NCBI RefSeq assembly: GCF_002871005.1
Contig: NZ_PHSN01000005.1
Coordinates: 124,001 to 188,000 of the forward strand
Source: Acidimangrovimonas sediminis
Lineage (GTDB): Bacteria > Pseudomonadota > Alphaproteobacteria > Rhodobacterales > Rhodobacteraceae
Direction of reading: 5' to 3'
DNA: 64,000 bases
Shown here: positions 36,301 to 43,931 of the stretch, in pieces
How the letters are laid out: the number at the start of each line of letters is the position of its first letter
Position numbering within the stretch: the stretch's first letter is position 1
Program-made: the position numbers and the translations under genes
The notes under the pieces: generated by a model
What the model saw: only the letters and a program-made list of their open reading frames with translations
What the model was told of the DNA's origin: nothing
The model's database searches: none

Positions 36301-36396
36301 GTGCTGGAATTTCCGAAACCCGACGGGTCGAGCGTGAAGGCAAAGATCTGCGACCCGGTCTTCTATGACAAGGATGGGGAGAAGCAGAATGTCTGA
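33382..36396 (+). CDS. soxA: Sarcosine oxidase subunit alpha
   Basis: 1004 aa. The N-terminal ferredoxin-like domain (1-110) contains FNGKRLRGFKGDTLASALLA. The FAD/NAD domain has VVGGGIAGLQAALVAG near residue 173 and GAIERPLAFAGNDIPGV. The C-terminal aminomethyltransferase (GcvT-like) half, from ~600, binds tetrahydrofolate and catches the methylene group; it has RYGLMCSENGFLMDDGVV and SGELSYEIATPAG. Translation is coupled to soxD (ATGA). An upstream open extension over soxD is only frame read-through. Confidence 0.96.
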   Translation: MSTRLSSGGRLIDRARTVEYSFNGKRLRGFKGDTLASALLASDQMLVGRSFKYHRPRGIVASGAEEPNALVGLGTGARFEPNQRMTTTELFDGLSSASQNHWPSLEYDVGVLNNAVAKFLPAGFYYKTFIHPRAAWKHVFEPVIRQSAGLGRVPKERDADRYEYFYAHCDLLVVGGGIAGLQAALVAGAAGARVLVLEQTAHWGGRAPVDGVEIDGKPAEAWIKASVQALEKMSNVMLRRRTMASGVYDHGYVLADEKVADHTPGDGRPRHRLWRIRAGRIVTATGAIERPLAFAGNDIPGVMLASAVRDYVVNWAVSPGDRTVVVTNNDDAYRTALALKAAGLQVPAVVDARDRADGALPQAARAAGIRVLTGSAIAKAHGGKRLSGVAICAQGGEGNAVTEEIPCEAVAMSGGWSPVVHLYSHCGGKLSWDEAHAMFRPDAARPPTGADGTGFVFAAGAANGALYVQDVLGDATKATIAALQAAGVAEVETVVPAVKAEVEAPMIPIWVMPQGAGPDLRMKMWLDYQNDVKVSDVQLAAREGYESVEHTKRYTTLGMATDQGKLSNINGLAVLSNALNAPIPEVGTTTFRPPYTPVTIGALAGEARGEIFQPLRRTAIHDWHEAHGVEWEPVGHWRRPYCYKNGAEIASAAVNREVLAVRERVGLLDASTLGKILVKGPDAGRFLDMLYTNMMSNLKPGKCRYGLMCSENGFLMDDGVVARIDEETWLCHTTSGGADRIHGWMEDWLQCEWWDWKVYTANLTEQYTQIAVVGPKARAVLEKLGGIEVSGEEFKFMEWREGTLGGLPARIFRISFSGELSYEIATPAGHGRALWDALLKAGEEFGITPYGTEALHVMRAEKGFIMIGDESDGTVIPQDLNLNWAISKKKEDFLGKRGQERSYLADPGRWKLVGLETLDGTVLPDGAYAVADGFNANGQRNTQGRITSTYWSPTLRKGIAMALVHRGPERMGEVLEFPKPDGSSVKAKICDPVFYDKDGEKQNV

Positions 36397-37009
36397 ACCC
36401 GTTTCGATTTCCGCTTCGGCCCCCGCTGCGGCCCAAGCTTCGGCCCCGGCGCCCGTGTCGGCACTGAACGGGGCAAGCTTCGAGGGGATGGTGAAGATCC
36501 GCGAGGCCGGGGCCTGCGGCATGATCACCCTGCGTGGGAATTTTGCTTCGGAAGCTTTTGTATCAGCGGTGAAATCCGCTTCCGGCCTCGATCTGCCCGG
36601 GATCCGGCAGGTGGTGCGCGCGGACGGCATGACGTTGGGCTGGATGTCGCCCGACGAGCTGATGCTGATGCTGCCCTATGCCGAGGTGCCGGGCGTGCTG
36701 GCCCGGCTGAACGCGGCGCTGGCGGGCGAACATGCGCTGGCGGTCGACGTGTCGGATGCGCGGGCGGTGTTCGTGCTGACCGGCACGCGGGCGCGCGAGG
36801 TGCTTGCCAAGCTGTCGCCGGCGGACCTGGCGCCTGGCCATTTCGCGGAGGGCGAGCTGCGGCGGACCCGGCTGGCCCAGGTGCCGGCGGCATTCTGGAT
36901 GACCGGCGAGGCGGAGGTCACGCTGTTCTGCTTTCGCTCGGTGGCGGGCTACGTCATGGGCCTGCTGACCACCGCCGCCGCGCCCGGGGGCGAGGTCGGC
37001 GCCTGGTGA
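36389..37009 (+). CDS. soxG: Sarcosine oxidase subunit gamma
   Basis: 206 aa. A GcvT-like small subunit with LNGASFEGMVKIREAGACGMITLRG-type sequence, LGWMSPDELMLML and FAEGELRRTRLAQVPAAFW. It starts 8 bases inside the end of soxA with GGGGAGAAG as ribosome site. The first ~30 residues are Ala/Ser/Pro-rich and poorly conserved in such proteins. It completes the four-subunit set in the usual order B-D-A-G. Confidence 0.93.
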   Translation: MSEPVSISASAPAAAQASAPAPVSALNGASFEGMVKIREAGACGMITLRGNFASEAFVSAVKSASGLDLPGIRQVVRADGMTLGWMSPDELMLMLPYAEVPGVLARLNAALAGEHALAVDVSDARAVFVLTGTRAREVLAKLSPADLAPGHFAEGELRRTRLAQVPAAFWMTGEAEVTLFCFRSVAGYVMGLLTTAAAPGGEVGAW

Positions 37010-37425
37010 ACCGGGGCATCGTCGCCGGCACAGTCGCGCTGCTCCTCGCCACGCTTCTAGGCGGTGCCGAGGGAGCCCGCGCCGGGACCGCTGAGGTCTA
37101 CCGATGTGGGCTGACGAAGGCACCGCCCGGCGGCGGGATCGCGGCGCCCCTGCGCGTCGTGCTGAACCCGGCGGCGGACAGGGCGCAGGTGTCGGACCCG
37201 ATGACCACCTTCTACGCCGGCGGGCCCGTCACGGCGCGGCTGACGCCTCGGGGCGCGGGCTGGCGCCTTGACTGGCGGATCGACGGGGTCGGGGGCGACG
37301 GTGCGGCACCGCACCCGGTGGATTACCGGGCGGAGATCGCCGCGGACGGGGCGCTGACGGTCCGCGCGACGCCCGTGGGCGGCGGCAAGGTCCTGCGCGC
37401 ATCGGGCACTTGCTACGCCGGCTGA
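37006..37425 (+). CDS. Small secreted protein, unrecognised
   Basis: 139 aa from GTG at 37006, overlapping the soxG stop (GTGA). The signal peptide (1-27) ends EGARA. The mature part has Cys in EVYRCGLTK and in ASGTCYAG at the C-terminus, which could form a disulfide. The pattern Y-x-C ... PLRVVLNPAADRAQVSDPM ... ASGTC resembles the next gene, so the pair may be ancient tandem duplicates. No known family recognised and no link to sarcosine metabolism is evident. Confidence 0.7.
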   Translation: MNRGIVAGTVALLLATLLGGAEGARAGTAEVYRCGLTKAPPGGGIAAPLRVVLNPAADRAQVSDPMTTFYAGGPVTARLTPRGAGWRLDWRIDGVGGDGAAPHPVDYRAEIAADGALTVRATPVGGGKVLRASGTCYAG

Positions 37426-37523
37426 GGCTTCACGCGAAAATGTCTGGACCGGCGGGCGAAGGGCGGCAACGCTCCCTCCCGCGATGTCGTGGTGTCGTAT
37501 TGAGGGCGGGGGGCAAGGACAGG

Positions 37524-37991
37524 ATGGGACGCAGGATTTCGGAACGGCTGGTGAGCGCGGCGGCGGTTCTGATGCTGGGCGGCGGTGGCGCGATGGCCGC
37601 GCCCCTGCGCTATGACTGCCAGCTGAACGGTCGGCCGGCGCGGAGCTTCATGTCACCCACCCTGTCGATCGTGCTGTTCGATCGCACGGACCGGGCCAAT
37701 GTGCTGGACGGCATCATCTGGAAGGCCAAGCACCGCTGGATCCCGGCACATGTGCAGGTGGACAATCCGCGACGGGCCACACTGGTCTGGGTCGTGAACG
37801 GCGTGCCCGCGCGACATGCCAGCAAGTACACCACCGTGTCGGTGCGCGAGACGGCGACGCTGATCAAGGGGGCGGGACGGATCCAGCTGAGCCAGCAGGC
37901 GCTGGGGGCGGACAACAGCTTTTCCGCCGCGGGAACCTGCACCGCGCGCGTCCCTCCCTTCATGGAAAAGCGCGGCGCGAGGCGCGGTTGA
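37524..37991 (+). CDS. Small secreted protein, paralogue-like to the preceding gene
   Basis: 155 aa. The signal peptide (1-27) ends GGAMA. The mature part starts APLRYDCQLNG and has LSIVLFDRTDRANVLDGI, a WVVNGVPARHASKY segment and a second Cys in SAAGTCTAR. Spacing of the two Cys and the D-R-A-x-V-x-D motif parallel the gene before it. The ATG at 37524 was chosen for the clean signal peptide. Function unknown. Confidence 0.72.
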   Translation: MGRRISERLVSAAAVLMLGGGGAMAAPLRYDCQLNGRPARSFMSPTLSIVLFDRTDRANVLDGIIWKAKHRWIPAHVQVDNPRRATLVWVVNGVPARHASKYTTVSVRETATLIKGAGRIQLSQQALGADNSFSAAGTCTARVPPFMEKRGARRG

Positions 37992-38070
37992 AGGCACGGC
38001 CCGGGGCAGAGGCGTCGCTGCCCCCCGCATCTGTGCCGCAAGACAGGACGCCAAGACAGGGTGCCGATAC

Positions 38071-38137
38071 TGGCATCGAGGTGGGCATCGAGTTCGGGCA
38101 TCGAGTCTGGGCATCGAGTCCGGGCATCAAAACTGGG
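38071..38137. repeat. 13-bp tandem repeat
   Basis: GGCATCGAG recurs at 38072, 38084, 38097 and 38110, with a changed copy (GGCATCAAAA) at 38123; the spacing is 12 then 13 bases. It lies in the gap before the superoxide dismutase gene. Confidence 0.85.
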
Positions 38138-38295
38138 CGAAGCGCCCGGGAACGCGGGGGCGGGGGCTTGCGTTATCCGGGTGGCCGGGCGCCGCCCGAA
38201 GGTGTCGCCTGACATATCGGCCCTTGACCTCTGCGCCCTACGCGCTCTTTATCCGGTCGAGACCGCAACCTGACCATGCGCGAAAGGAGAAAGCG

Positions 38296-38895
38296 ATGGC
38301 TTTCGAACTCCCCGATCTTCCCTATGCCCACGATGCACTTGCCGCGTTCGGCATGTCGAAGGAAACGCTGGAATATCACCACGACCTGCACCACAAGGCC
38401 TATGTCGACAACGGCAACAAGGCGATCGCCGGCACCGAGTGGGAAGGCAAGTCGGTCGAAGAGATCGTCAAGGGCACCTACCAGTCCGGCGCCGTGGCGC
38501 AGAACGGCATCTTCAACAACGCCTCGCAGCACTGGAACCACACCCAGTTCTGGGAAATGATGGGCCCGGGCAGCCAGTCGATGCCGGGTGAGCTGGAGAA
38601 GGCGATCACCGAATCCTTCGGCTCGGTGCAGAAGTTCAAGGACGACTTCGCCGCCGCCGGCGCCGGCCAGTTCGGTTCGGGCTGGGCCTGGCTGGTGAAG
38701 GACAGCGATGGTTCGCTCAAGGTCACCAAGACCGAGAATGGCGTGAACCCGCTCTGCTTCGGCCAGACCGCGCTTCTGGGCTGCGACGTGTGGGAGCACA
38801 GCTACTACATCGATTTCCGCAACAAGCGTCCGGCCTACCTCACCAACTTCCTCGACAACCTGGTGAACTGGGAAAACGTGGCCTCGCGCCTGTAA
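38296..38895 (+). CDS. sodB: Superoxide dismutase, Fe/Mn family (Fe type likely)
   Basis: 199 aa. Metal ligands H28, H79, D164 and H168 sit in YHHDLHH, ASQHWNHTQFW and CDVWEHSYYIDF. The AAAGAGQFGSGWAWLV region, with Gln125 and Ala/Phe around it, is more like iron than manganese enzymes. No signal peptide, so cytosolic. The ATG at 38296 follows AAAGGAGAAAG. A hairpin terminator follows. Confidence 0.96.
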   Translation: MAFELPDLPYAHDALAAFGMSKETLEYHHDLHHKAYVDNGNKAIAGTEWEGKSVEEIVKGTYQSGAVAQNGIFNNASQHWNHTQFWEMMGPGSQSMPGELEKAITESFGSVQKFKDDFAAAGAGQFGSGWAWLVKDSDGSLKVTKTENGVNPLCFGQTALLGCDVWEHSYYIDFRNKRPAYLTNFLDNLVNWENVASRL

Positions 38896-38961
38896 TCCTG
38901 TCGGCTGCGGGGCGCCGGGGCGAGGGCCCGTGGCCCCCGCGCGGGACATCATGAACAAGGC

Positions 38962-38989
38962 AAGGCCGGGACAGGACGTCCCGGCCTTC
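38962..38989 (+). terminator. Terminator hairpin after sodB
   Basis: AAGGCCGGGAC, loop AGGAC, GTCCCGGCCTT: eleven perfect base pairs, then CGTCGTTTCG. The T-run is weak but the stem is strong and lies 67 bases past the stop. Confidence 0.7.
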
Positions 38990-39176
38990 GTCGTTTCGGG
39001 GATCGGTGAGGGCCGCCCACGGGGTGTGGCGCCGCACGGGTCAGGGCGCGGGACAGGGTGTCGGGCAAGGCGCGACACGGTTTCCTGAGACTTCCGCGAT
39101 CGGCTGCGATCCGCCGAGGAACAGCGCCCCCGGCTCGCGCGTTTTATCCATGCTTTCCAATACGAAGGAGGAAGAC

Positions 39177-39395
39177 ATGGCAGAGCGCCTGAGATCCAGG
39201 GACGGCCACCGCGAGACCGACGACATCCTCGGCGAGAGCGGCACCATCTCGCAGGCGGGGCGATCGGGGGGGCAACCGGCCCGCCGCGTGGCCTCCATCG
39301 ACGAGAAGAAACGCGCGTTCGAGCGGCCCGCCGGCGCCACCCGCGTGACCGAGTCGCTCGAGAAGGGGCGCGACGGCGGGGAGGGTCAGCGATGA
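39177..39395 (+). CDS. Small hydrophilic protein, unrecognised
   Basis: 72 aa, highly charged and rich in Arg, Glu, Gly and Ser (AERLRSRDGHRETDD; ASIDEKKRAFERPAGATRVTESL), probably disordered. The strong ribosome site AAGGAGG precedes ATG 39177. Its end overlaps the host-attachment-like gene by 4 bases, so the two are translated together. No family recognised. Confidence 0.75.
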   Translation: MAERLRSRDGHRETDDILGESGTISQAGRSGGQPARRVASIDEKKRAFERPAGATRVTESLEKGRDGGEGQR

Positions 39396-39850
39396 CCCTT
39401 CTGAAGAACGGCACCTGGCTGCTGGTCGCCGATGGCGAGAAGGCCCTGCTGATGGAGAACATCGGCGACGAGGATCTGCCGGTGCTCGAGGTGCGCCGCA
39501 AGGACCAGCAGGTGAACCCGCCCGATCACGAGCAGGGCGCCAACCGCCCGGGCCGCAAGGCCGACAACGGCTTCGGTCAGCGCTCGGCGATGGACGATAC
39601 CGACTGGCACGAGCTGGCGAAGGAGCGCTTCGCCGACGATCTTGCGCAGATCCTATATCTGCGGGCGCATCGTGGCGATTTCGACCGTATCGTGCTGGTC
39701 GCGGCGCCCTCGATTCTGGGGGAGATGCGGCGCAAGCTGCATAAGGAGGTGTCCGAGCGCGTGATCGGCGAGGTCCCCAAGACCCTCACCAATCACGAGA
39801 CCGACCGGATCGGCCATATCGTCAAGGATGCGCTGGCCGAGGCGGCCTGA
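39392..39850 (+). CDS. Host attachment family protein
   Basis: 152 aa. Family features are GTWLLVADGEKALLMEN at the N-terminus, a central ELAKERFADDLAQIL and DRIVLVAAPSILGEMRRKLHKEVSERVIGEV. NHETDRIGHIVKDAL comes at the end. The family takes its name from a plant-associated attachment phenotype but is widespread in free-living alphaproteobacteria. The fold resembles an archaeal-release-factor/baeRF-like domain, so a ribosome-related job is a real alternative. Coupled to the small gene upstream. Confidence 0.88.
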   Translation: MTLLKNGTWLLVADGEKALLMENIGDEDLPVLEVRRKDQQVNPPDHEQGANRPGRKADNGFGQRSAMDDTDWHELAKERFADDLAQILYLRAHRGDFDRIVLVAAPSILGEMRRKLHKEVSERVIGEVPKTLTNHETDRIGHIVKDALAEAA

Positions 39851-40064
39851 GTCTCCCGGGCCCGGCAGGGGCGCGGCGGGCCGGCTGCCGCGCCCCTCGC
39901 CATCATCGGCCGTGGCCCGACTGCCGGGCTCGGCCCGATCCCGTTTTCGTTCCTTGCATCTGCCGTTCCGCGGGGCCGGGCCCCAGGGTGGATTGCGGCC
40001 CGTCGGGCGCCTCTGTAGCGTGGCGCCGCAATACGGGACGCAGGATCAGGAAAGGATCAACGCG

Positions 40065-40451
40065 GTGCTCAATCACATCATGATCGGTACGAACGACATT
40101 GACCGGTCGCAGAAGTTCTATGACGCGGTGCTGGCGGTGCTGGGCGCGGGCGCCCCGGTCCGCAACACCAACGAAACCGGACAGGAACGGCTGTTCTACC
40201 GCCACGACGGCAGCACCTTCTCGGTCTCCGAACCGATCGACGGCGCGGCGGCGACCATCGGGAACGGCAGCACCGTGGGCTTCAGATGCACCTCGGCCGA
40301 ACAGTTGCAGCAGTTCCACGATGTTGCCGTGGCCCATGGCGGCACCTCGATCGAGACGCCGCCGAGCGCCCGGTCGAACGGCATGTGGCTGGCCTATTTT
40401 CGCGACCCCGACGGCAACAAGATCTGCGGCGTCTACCGCCCCGCAACCTGA
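40065..40451 (+). CDS. VOC-family (glyoxalase-like) protein
   Basis: 128 aa from GTG at 40065 (ATG at 40080 is possible). The VOC fold is shown by LNHIMIGTNDIDRSQKFYDAVLAVLG, GSTVGFRCTSAEQLQQFHDVAVAHGG and AYFRDPDGNKICGVYRP, with the metal-binding His near the N-terminus and Glu/Tyr strand positions typical of dioxygenase/lyase relatives. It is a stand-alone gene; reaction unknown. Confidence 0.88.
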   Translation: MLNHIMIGTNDIDRSQKFYDAVLAVLGAGAPVRNTNETGQERLFYRHDGSTFSVSEPIDGAAATIGNGSTVGFRCTSAEQLQQFHDVAVAHGGTSIETPPSARSNGMWLAYFRDPDGNKICGVYRPAT

Positions 40452-40604
40452 CATTCGCCGCGCCCGGGCGGGGGAAGCCTGCCCGGGCCACGCGCCCGGC
40501 GTCGTCGTACCCCGGGATCCTTCGCCCACCCCCTTACCTCCGGCGGCTGGACGGGCTAGAGCAGGCGGGCGAACGGGAGAGGACAGATCCATGAGCGGCA
40601 GCCG

Positions 40605-41540
40605 ATGAACGAGTCGCTGAAAGGCGTGCTGGCGATGATTGCCGCCTGCGCGATATGGGGTCTCTCCAGCCTTTACTACAAGTTGCTGGAACAGGTGCCC
40701 CCGCTTGAAGTGCTCAGCCACCGCACGCTGTGGTCGGCACTGTTCTTCGGCATCGTGCTGGCGTTCCAGGGGCGGCTGGGGCAGGTGCCCGCGCTTCTGG
40801 GCGGGCGGCGGGTGCTTCTGGTGACGCTGGCGGCTCTCTGCATCTCGGCGAACTGGTTCATGTTCATCCTGTCGATCCAGATCGGTCACGCGATGCAGGC
40901 GAGCCTTGGCTATTACATCTTTCCGCTGGTGGCGGTCGTCCTGGGCATCGTGGCCTTCGGCGAGCGGCCGAACGCCGCGCAGGCGGTGGCGGTGACGCTT
41001 GCGCTGCTGGCTGTGGTGGTGCTGACCTGGGGGCTGGGGGTCACGCCGTGGATCTCGCTTACCATCGCGGTGACCTTCGGATTCTACGGGCTCCTCAAGA
41101 AGCGGCTCGACGCGGGGCCCGTGGTGTCGGTCACGGCCGAGGTTCTGGTTCTGTCACCGATCGCGCTGGTCTGGCTGGCCGGCCTGCAGATTGGGGCGTG
41201 GCCGGGCCAGCCGCCGGCGCATTTCACGCTCTCCGATCCGCGGACGGCGGCGCTGCTGGCGCTGTCGGGCATCCTGACCGGCGGGCCGCTGGTTCTGTTC
41301 TCCTACGCCGCGCGGCGGGTCAACATGGCGACGGTGGGGTTGATCCAGTACGTCAACCCGACGCTGCAGTTCCTGATCGCCACCTTCATCTTTGCCGAGC
41401 CTTTCACCCCCTGGCACCTGGCGGCCTTCGCGCTGATCTGGGCCGCGCTGGTGATCTACTCGGTGGCGACGGTGGCACGCGACAGGGCGGTGCGCAGGGC
41501 CTCGACCAGGCTGTCGACATCGGGGATCAGCCCCACGTAA
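40605..41540 (+). CDS. rarD: EamA-family transporter RarD
   Basis: 311 aa with ten predicted helices. RarD features are LKGVLAMIAACAIWGLSSLYYKLL, LEVLSHRTLWSALFF, SANWFMFILSIQIGHAMQASLGYYI and ANMATVGLIQYVNPTLQF-like text near residue 245. The last ~28 codons overlap the convergent LOG gene by 85 bases. Function of RarD proteins is poorly known; they are inner-membrane carriers of the DMT superfamily. Confidence 0.93.
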   Translation: MNESLKGVLAMIAACAIWGLSSLYYKLLEQVPPLEVLSHRTLWSALFFGIVLAFQGRLGQVPALLGGRRVLLVTLAALCISANWFMFILSIQIGHAMQASLGYYIFPLVAVVLGIVAFGERPNAAQAVAVTLALLAVVVLTWGLGVTPWISLTIAVTFGFYGLLKKRLDAGPVVSVTAEVLVLSPIALVWLAGLQIGAWPGQPPAHFTLSDPRTAALLALSGILTGGPLVLFSYAARRVNMATVGLIQYVNPTLQFLIATFIFAEPFTPWHLAAFALIWAALVIYSVATVARDRAVRRASTRLSTSGISPT

Positions 41541-42034
41541 TCCTTCAGCGAGGCATCGGCGAAGCCCTCGGCGATGACGTGGTCCATCAGCCCTTCCAGC
41601 GGCTGCCAGTAGCCCTCGGTGTCGAGCAGCAGCACCGGCTTCGCATGCAGGCCCAGCTGGCGCCAGGTCAGCACCTCGAAGAACTCGTCAAGCGACCCGG
41701 CCCCGCCGGGCAGCACCACGATCGCGTCCGAGTTCATGTACATGACCTTCTTGCGCTCATGCATGTTCTCGGTGACGACGAAGGTCGACAGATCGCGCTT
41801 GCCGACCTCGCGGTTCAGCAGGTGTTCGGGGATCACGCCGAAGGTCGCGCCACCGGCGGACTGGGTGGCGCGGGCGACCTCTCCCATCAGGCCGACGTCG
41901 CCGGCGCCGTAGACCAGGCGCCAGCCCTCGGCGGCGATCCGGGCGCCAAGATCGCGGGCCGCGGCGGCATAGGCCGGGCGGGCGCCGGGACGCGAGCCGC
42001 AGAAGACACAGACGGAAGCGGGAATGAGGGGCAT
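41456..42034 (-). CDS. LOG-family protein (nucleotide 5'-monophosphate phosphoribohydrolase-like)
   Basis: 192 aa. It begins MPLIPASVCVFCGSRPG. The LOG signature PGGAGSLDEFFEVLTWRQLG lies near residue 112, with conserved Arg in ENMHERKKVMY. LOG enzymes release the base from cytokinin or purine nucleotides. The ATG at 42034 was set by the family start; an upstream in-frame extension of 106 codons looks spurious. It runs convergently into rarD. Confidence 0.93.
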   Translation of the reverse strand: MPLIPASVCVFCGSRPGARPAYAAAARDLGARIAAEGWRLVYGAGDVGLMGEVARATQSAGGATFGVIPEHLLNREVGKRDLSTFVVTENMHERKKVMYMNSDAIVVLPGGAGSLDEFFEVLTWRQLGLHAKPVLLLDTEGYWQPLEGLMDHVIAEGFADASLKDYVGLIPDVDSLVEALRTALSRATVATE

Positions 42035-42159
42035 GGCAGGGTCCGGGCACGGGTTTCTTTGACCCGTGATATCGGGGTTGCTATTGTCTCTCAAGCGCGC
42101 TGCCCGACAAAAATCCCGGGAGAAACCCGGAGGGGCGGCGACCGCACCGGGGAGACGGA

Positions 42160-43590
42160 ATGGCTGGTTGGAACGAGATGGGGGCGGGCAAGCGCGCCGC
42201 CCTTGGTGGCGGGGTGGCTCTGGTCGTCCTGGGGCTTGTCGGTGGCGTCTGGATGGTCTCCGGGCCGCACCCGGGGGGCGGGGGGATGAAAACCGTGCCG
42301 ATGCTGTCCCAGGCCGGAAGGGAGGAGAATGCCGCGACGGCGGCGGCGTCATCCACGGCTCCTTCCTCCGTGCCCTTGTCTGCTGCGGCGCCCTCCTCGT
42401 CTGCGGCGTCCTCCTCCGCGACCGGCGCTGGCGCCCCGTCTCCGGTGGCGTCGTCCTCTGTCACCGGCGGGACCGGCGCGGCGGGAGACACGGCCAGGAC
42501 CCCGGCGATGCCTACCAGCCCCGGCGCCCCCTCGTTCGACGTGGTGCGGGTCAGCCCCGACGGCCAGGCCCTTGTCGCAGGGCGTGCCAGCCCCGGCGCG
42601 AAGATCGAGATCGAGATCGCCGGCAAGGGCGTGGCCAGCACCGCGGCGGATGGAGAGGGCCGCTTCGTCTCGATGTTCGATCTGCCCCGTGCCGACGCAC
42701 CCCGGTTGATGCGGCTGCATGCGACCGGCGCCGACGGCAAGCGCGTCGCCTCGTCCGATGACGTGATCCTTGCGCCCACGCCCGCTGCGCCGGCGGCGCC
42801 CGGGATGGGGCAGGGCGCAGATGCGGGCCCGGGGGCGGAGCTTGCCACCACCGACGCCGCACCGCTCCCGCCGGGTGGAGCCTCTGGCGCGGCGGGGCGC
42901 GTCCCCGGGGCCGCCTCGGCGCCGGGTGGAGAGGGCATCGCGCCCACGGCGATGGCTCCGGGGCCACAGGCGCGCCCGACCTCCGGCCCCGCCGTGGCCG
43001 CCGCCGACGGGCAGGCCCCCGCCGTGCTGCTGGCCGGCAAGGACGGGGTCAGGGTGCTTCAGGGTGGTGCCGCCTCGGCGCCGCGGCCGAAGGGAGAGGT
43101 TGCGATCGACGCGATCTCCTACGGGGCGAAGGGCGAGGTGCAGCTTTCCGGCCAGGGTAGGGAGGGCGAGGCCGTGCGCCTCTACCTCGACAATCGTGAA
43201 GTGGCGACTGCGCCGGTCGGGCCCGGCGGCAGCTGGGCGGTCACGGTGCCGGGCGTGGGGCAGGGCCTCTACACCCTGCGCGCCGATCAGATCGACGCCG
43301 CGGGCAAGGTCGTCTCGCGGTTCGAGACGCCCTTCAAGCGCGAGGCACCCGAACTCGTCGCCGCCGCCCCCGGCCAGGGGGAACCGGCAGTGGCGGGCGT
43401 CGGCACGACCGCCGGGGTCAGCGCGGCGATCATCACCGTCCAGCCCGGCTATACCCTGTGGGGCATCGCCAAGCGCAATTACGGCGACGGCCTGATGTAC
43501 GTGAAGGTCTTCGCCGCCAACAAGGGCCAGATCCGCGACCCGAACCTGATCTATCCCGGCCAGGTCTTCTCGGTCCCCGCCGCGAACTGA
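42160..43590 (+). CDS. LysM-domain protein with N-terminal membrane anchor
   Basis: 476 aa. A single transmembrane or signal segment is at residues ~12-35. A Ser/Ala-rich low-complexity stretch (~45-115) and two Ig-like/carbohydrate-like repeats follow ([21 protein letters not shown] near 125; [20 protein letters not shown] near 310). A C-terminal LysM domain covers ~425-476 ([28 protein letters not shown]). It probably binds peptidoglycan from the periplasmic side. It lies 125 bases from the divergent LOG gene. Confidence 0.9.
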   Translation: MAGWNEMGAGKRAALGGGVALVVLGLVGGVWMVSGPHPGGGGMKTVPMLSQAGREENAATAAASSTAPSSVPLSAAAPSSSAASSSATGAGAPSPVASSSVTGGTGAAGDTARTPAMPTSPGAPSFDVVRVSPDGQALVAGRASPGAKIEIEIAGKGVASTAADGEGRFVSMFDLPRADAPRLMRLHATGADGKRVASSDDVILAPTPAAPAAPGMGQGADAGPGAELATTDAAPLPPGGASGAAGRVPGAASAPGGEGIAPTAMAPGPQARPTSGPAVAAADGQAPAVLLAGKDGVRVLQGGAASAPRPKGEVAIDAISYGAKGEVQLSGQGREGEAVRLYLDNREVATAPVGPGGSWAVTVPGVGQGLYTLRADQIDAAGKVVSRFETPFKREAPELVAAAPGQGEPAVAGVGTTAGVSAAIITVQPGYTLWGIAKRNYGDGLMYVKVFAANKGQIRDPNLIYPGQVFSVPAAN

Positions 43591-43931
43591 AGCCGAACCT
43601 CCCACCCCTGCAATCCGGACCGATGGCGCGTCCCCCCGGGCCACCGCGCCGCCCGGCAACTGCCGGCCCCCTGTTCCCTTTCTGCTCTCAAATATCCCGG
43701 GGGGTGCAGGGGGCAGCGCCCCCGCCGGCCCGCCCTTTCCACGCCGACCGCCCCTCCGATCCGAGCCCCCGCCCCGCCACACCCGCCCCGCCACACCCTT
43801 CGCGCCACACCTGATCCACCGCACCCGCCTCTCTCCACCTGCCTCTTTCCGACATCCCCGCTCCGGTCTCCTTGCTCTGGCCAAGACATGCGTCCCGCCC
43901 TATGTGAGGTGCCACACGAAAGGGACGGTGC
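43591..43931. other. Gene-free stretch with GC-rich dispersed element
   Basis: 341 bases. The element TCTGCTCTCAAATATCCCGG followed by a run of G, TGCAGGGGGC and GCGCCCCC covers ~43677-43725. It matches copies near 25960 (inverted) and 48140. Short repeats of CGCCACACC follow around 43785-43812. No coding sequence seen. Confidence 0.6.
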
